NCBI GenBank assembly: GCA_018268255.1
Contig: JAFDWX010000005.1
Location: 310,001 to 374,000, forward strand
Source of the DNA: Armatimonadota bacterium
GTDB taxonomy: Bacteria > Armatimonadota > Fimbriimonadia > Fimbriimonadales > Fimbriimonadaceae
Direction: 5' to 3'
DNA: 64,000 nucleotides
Of the stretch, positions 60,635 to 64,000 are shown in pieces (the first letter of the stretch is position 1; each line of letters starts with the position of its first letter). The position numbers were made by a program, and so were the translations under genes. Below the pieces are notes generated by a model that ran no database searches, was not told the DNA's origin, and worked only from the letters and a program-made list of their open reading frames with translations.

Positions 60635-63600
60635 ATGCGCATCGCCCGTTGGGCCGAACTCCTCCGGAATCAGGCCGGGTTTTCAGCCGCGCTCCAACAG
60701 TCTCACCGTCGATCGGTTTGGCGCAGCGTCGCGATGGAGGCGCGACCCGTCCTCATCGCGGGCCTTTACCTGTCTGAACCAAAGCCGGTTCTGATTGCTA
60801 CGGCATCCTATGACCGAGCATTGCAGTGGCAAGCCAAACTCGTTTTATGCGGAGTTCCTGAATCTGAGATTTACCAGCTTCCCAGCGGTACAAGCGGATT
60901 ATTTGATGACGCGTCTCCGGAAACCGTGGCTCTGAGTGACCGACTGGGTTCGCTCAGAGCTTTGGCAGACGGAAAGCCCGCCATCATCATCGGTTCCCCG
61001 CAGGCGATTCTGGAACGAACTCTGCCTCTCGACTGCCTCCAATCCTCATTCCAAGAGATCCGCCAGGGTGACACGCTCGACATCGCCGAACTCGTACGGA
61101 CTTTGAGCGCCATGGGCTACGAACCCTCTGAGCCTGTCATGGCTCCAGGACAGTATTCGCGCCGAGGTGGATTGCTCGATGTCTTTCCGATGGGAACCCA
61201 ACTTCCGGTCCGAATCGAGTTCTTCGGCGACATGGTCGACACCCTTCGTCAATTTGACACCAATTCCCAGAGATCGATCAGTCCGACTTCGATGCTGCGG
61301 CTCTCACCCAGCCGTGAGACGATGTACTTCTTCCCCGATGCTGAGTCTCCTCAGGAGATAGCCATTGCGCGGACGAACCTCAAAGAACTTCTCGCCGGCA
61401 CATTGGAGAGCGAAGCAGCGGCTTTGACTCCTGAAGCCGCTGCAAAGTTGGAGGAAATGGTCAATGGTGATATCAACGCTATTGAGCAAGGTGTCTTTTT
61501 TGACCGTTTGGACCTGTACCGCCCCATTCTTCACCCCGACTCAGGCTGCGCGCTGGACCTGTTGGCTAAAAGCGGAATGCTGGTGCTGGATGAACCTGCC
61601 GAACTCGCCATGGTGGCCAACAAGGCTTCGGAGGAACTCGCAGATTCTCTCGCTTCCCGTCAGATTCGCGGCGAGATTCTGAAAGCCACGATTGGAGACT
61701 ATGCGCTCCCACCCGAACATTTCGGAAACGCGGAATCTGCACTGGCTTTAGTGGGAATTGGTGAGGCACCCGATTGGTTCGACCCTCTCAACTCCGTCGA
61801 TTGGAACGTCGCCTCACTGGAGCCCTATCGTGGCCGCCCCGACTCCTTGGCCCAAACACTCAAGAATTGGATCAGCTCCGGCTTCAGCGTGACGATCGGC
61901 ACGGACCAGCCCACCCGCGCAAAAAGCGTGCTTAGCCAGGTCGAGCTCTTTCCAACTGAAGATGATGCCAGCGCCGCCCAGCCCGGGCTGCATCTTGTCC
62001 ACGGAAACTTGGCAGGTGGTTTTGTGTGGCCAGATTCCAAGCTGGTTCTGGTTACCGACCAAGAGTTGTTTGGAGTCGGCAGACTCAAACTGCCGCAGAG
62101 AAAATTCAACGAGGGTGCTCCGATCGCCACCGTGCTCGATCTGAAGCCGGGTGACTATGTGGTTCACATCAACTTCGGAATTGGGATCTTCCAGGGGTTG
62201 GTCAAACGAACTGTCGGGGGGCAAGAGAAGGAATGCCTCTACATCCAATACGGCGGCCCTGACAAGCTCTTTGTCCCGGCCGACCAACTCGATCGAGTCC
62301 AGAAGTATCTCAATCCTGGTGATACGGAGCCCAAAATCAACCGCTTGCACTCGGGGGAGTGGCAGCGGGCGGTGGGAAAAGCCCGGGAGGAAGCGCGCGC
62401 CTTCGCCCGAGAACTGATCCGACTGTACGCCCAACGGAAACAAGTTCAGCGCGTATCGTTTGGCCCGGACAGCCCGTGGCAAGGGGAGATGGAAGCGACC
62501 TTCCCGTGGATGGAGACACCCAGTCAGATCTCGGCGATTCGAGAAGTGAAGACGGACCTCCAGACGGACTACCCGATGGACCGCCTGATCTGCGGTGATG
62601 TAGGTTTCGGAAAAACCGAAGTCGCCATTCGCGCCGCGTTCAAGGTTGCGCAGTCCGGAAAGCAGGTTGCCGTTCTATGCCCAACCACAATTCTCAGCGA
62701 GCAGCACTACCGCAACTTCTCCGAGCGGCTTGGGGCCTTTCCCACTCGGCTAGAGTTCCTCAATCGATTTCGATCGACCGCTGAACGGAAGGACATCGGA
62801 CACAGGCTTGCCAAGGGCGAGATTGACATCATCATCGGCACGCACGCCCTACTGAACCAAGAGCTCAAGTTTCAGGACCTCGGTTTGGTCGTCATCGACG
62901 AGGAACACAAGTTCGGAGTTAAGCAAAAGGAAGCGTTGAAATCGCTCAGGGTAAGTGTGGATGTGCTTAGCATGTCGGCCACGCCGATTCCACGAACCCT
63001 GAGCATGGCCATGATGGACATCCGTCAAATGTCCCTCATCAATGACCCGCCGCCAGGTCGATTGCCTATCCGCACCTATGTCCGCACCTTCTCCAATGAA
63101 GTGGTTCGTGAAGCCATCCTGCGTGAACTTGCTCGCGGTGGGCAGGTCTACTATGTCTACAACCGTGTTCAGGGAATCTGGCACGTAGCGGAAAAGCTCA
63201 AGAAACTCGTACCCATGGCGCGCATCGGGGTCGGCCACGGACAGATGAACGAGAAGGAGTTGGAACCGGTCATGCTCGCTTTTATCCACGGCGAACTCGA
63301 CATCCTGCTCTCGACCACCATTATCGAAAATGGTCTCGACATTCCCAATGCCAATACGATGATCGTTGAAAACGCGGACCGTTTCGGCCTTTCGCAGCTG
63401 TACCAGTTGCGCGGTCGCGTTGGAAGATCGGACCGGCAGGCATACGCCTATCTGCTCTATCAAAACGAGACCGGATTGACTGAGAACGCGCTCGCCCGTC
63501 TCCAATCGCTGCAGGAGTTTTCTTCGCTGGGTGCTGGCTACTCGTTGGCTGTCCGCGATCTCCAAATTCGAGGTGCGGGAGACTTGCTCGGGTCCAAACA

Positions 63601-64000
63601 ATCCGGAACTATGGCAACCGTGGGCTATGAGCTGTTCGTGCAGATCATCAACGAAGAGATCCAGTTCCTGAAGGCACACGCCGACGGTGACGGCAAGCGG
63701 GAGTACAACGATCCCCTGGAGGGACTGGAAGCCTTGCCAACGGTTGATCTGCCCGTGATCGCCTTGATTCCTGAATCCTATATCGAGGACCAAGCCCAAC
63801 GGCTCTACTACTACAAGATCATGATGTCGTCGCGCAACTTGGACGAACTCAACGCGGTGCGCGAGGAAATCACAGACCGCTATGGCATCATTCCGACTGA
63901 GGTTTCGACTGCGCTGGGCGTGATGTCATGCCGGATTCGAGCGCGAGAACTCCATGTCGACAAGATCGAAGGCCACGGGGGACGGCTCGTGGTTACGTTC
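60635..64000 (+). CDS. mfd: Transcription-repair coupling factor Mfd (3' end beyond window)
   Basis: 1122 residues are inside the window from the ATG at 60635, and the frame is still open at the end; this is nearly full length for Mfd. The N-terminal UvrB-like module contains 'YSRRGGLLDVFPMGTQLPVRIEFFG' region near 170-195. The RNA polymerase-interacting domain has 'LKPGDYVVHINFGIGIFQGL' near 505. The RecG-like translocase has Walker A 'CGDVGFGKTEVAIRAAF' near 653, the DEEH box 'VVIDEEHKFG' near 750, 'SMSATPIPRTLSMA' near 782 and 'QLRGRVGRSDRQAYAYLL' near 925. Mfd removes stalled RNA polymerase and recruits UvrA. The last domain is partly cut. It is divergent from the pterin dehydratase gene, with 53 bases between. 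Confidence 0.97.
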   Translation, partial: MRIARWAELLRNQAGFSAALQQSHRRSVWRSVAMEARPVLIAGLYLSEPKPVLIATASYDRALQWQAKLVLCGVPESEIYQLPSGTSGLFDDASPETVALSDRLGSLRALADGKPAIIIGSPQAILERTLPLDCLQSSFQEIRQGDTLDIAELVRTLSAMGYEPSEPVMAPGQYSRRGGLLDVFPMGTQLPVRIEFFGDMVDTLRQFDTNSQRSISPTSMLRLSPSRETMYFFPDAESPQEIAIARTNLKELLAGTLESEAAALTPEAAAKLEEMVNGDINAIEQGVFFDRLDLYRPILHPDSGCALDLLAKSGMLVLDEPAELAMVANKASEELADSLASRQIRGEILKATIGDYALPPEHFGNAESALALVGIGEAPDWFDPLNSVDWNVASLEPYRGRPDSLAQTLKNWISSGFSVTIGTDQPTRAKSVLSQVELFPTEDDASAAQPGLHLVHGNLAGGFVWPDSKLVLVTDQELFGVGRLKLPQRKFNEGAPIATVLDLKPGDYVVHINFGIGIFQGLVKRTVGGQEKECLYIQYGGPDKLFVPADQLDRVQKYLNPGDTEPKINRLHSGEWQRAVGKAREEARAFARELIRLYAQRKQVQRVSFGPDSPWQGEMEATFPWMETPSQISAIREVKTDLQTDYPMDRLICGDVGFGKTEVAIRAAFKVAQSGKQVAVLCPTTILSEQHYRNFSERLGAFPTRLEFLNRFRSTAERKDIGHRLAKGEIDIIIGTHALLNQELKFQDLGLVVIDEEHKFGVKQKEALKSLRVSVDVLSMSATPIPRTLSMAMMDIRQMSLINDPPPGRLPIRTYVRTFSNEVVREAILRELARGGQVYYVYNRVQGIWHVAEKLKKLVPMARIGVGHGQMNEKELEPVMLAFIHGELDILLSTTIIENGLDIPNANTMIVENADRFGLSQLYQLRGRVGRSDRQAYAYLLYQNETGLTENALARLQSLQEFSSLGAGYSLAVRDLQIRGAGDLLGSKQSGTMATVGYELFVQIINEEIQFLKAHADGDGKREYNDPLEGLEALPTVDLPVIALIPESYIEDQAQRLYYYKIMMSSRNLDELNAVREEITDRYGIIPTEVSTALGVMSCRIRARELHVDKIEGHGGRLVVTF

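Overview
The window looks like chromosomal DNA of a diderm environmental bacterium, most probably an armatimonadote close to Fimbriimonas (inference). The grounds are: secreted proteins ending in two dockerin-like calcium loops (DxDGDxxVTIFDY), a PEP-CTERM protein, a DUF1559 prepilin, the DUF1501/DUF1800 pair, and outer-envelope genes (a PagL-like lipid A deacylase, an MCE/MlaD protein, a GT9 heptosyltransferase-like protein). TTG and GTG starts are common. No phage, transposase, CRISPR array, rRNA or tRNA was seen. Coding is dense; only one stretch, 44050-44420, exceeds 300 bases without an intact gene.

Layout. 1-840: tail of an ECF sigma factor overlapping its anti-sigma gene. 990-8000: a secreted unknown, the DUF1501/DUF1800 pair, and a tricorn-type protease. 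8080-21370: a carbohydrate region with an RbsA-type ATPase, a GH27 alpha-galactosidase, two xylose-isomerase-like TIM barrels, a Gfo/Idh/MocA oxidoreductase, a sugar permease, a sugar-binding lipoprotein and a GDSL hydrolase. It is interrupted by an exported superoxide dismutase, DinB, enolase, an SdhC-like cytochrome b and a DUF1232 protein. 21360-28560: a P-loop kinase, GreA, HolA, the MoxR-DUF58-transglutaminase operon and ribosomal protein L9. 28650-37020: MCE protein, MacB-like permease, prepilin, menaquinone genes (MenG methyltransferase, polyprenyl diphosphate synthase), HAD phosphatase, GT9 and PIG-L deacetylase. 37060-44050: a large secreted metzincin with four Ig-like repeats, a GAF-PAS histidine kinase, a LON-domain protein and a PEP-CTERM protein. 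44050-48790: a decayed dockerin gene, then a block bounded by two inverted copies of a GC-rich palindromic repeat (DUF899 redoxin, sialate O-acetylesterase, M14 carboxypeptidase). 48800-54130: small envelope proteins, polysaccharide deacetylase, dockerin-like secreted protein, DUF1559 prepilin and an ECF sigma factor with a cysteine-rich tail. 54290-64000: MazG, SurA-like isomerase, Der GTPase, PagL-like protein, Tgt, LuxR-PAS regulator, pterin dehydratase and the start of Mfd.

Together the genes suggest a saprophyte that imports and breaks down plant or microbial sugars (galactosides, acetylated sugars), secretes large modular proteins, and respires with menaquinone. Two near-palindromic LacI-family operator candidates of the same type, one before the oxidoreductase-transporter genes and one before the prepilin-dockerin pair, hint that sugar metabolism and the secreted proteins share a regulator.

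The points most worth a second look are: a three-copy GC-rich repeat family that always follows a stop codon in the same orientation; the conserved C-terminal module of the secreted proteins and its decayed relative; and a tRNA-guanine transglycosylase that has lost all three zinc-binding cysteines. Starts were chosen by eye from start codon, Shine-Dalgarno match and overlap; no database search or structure prediction was possible.
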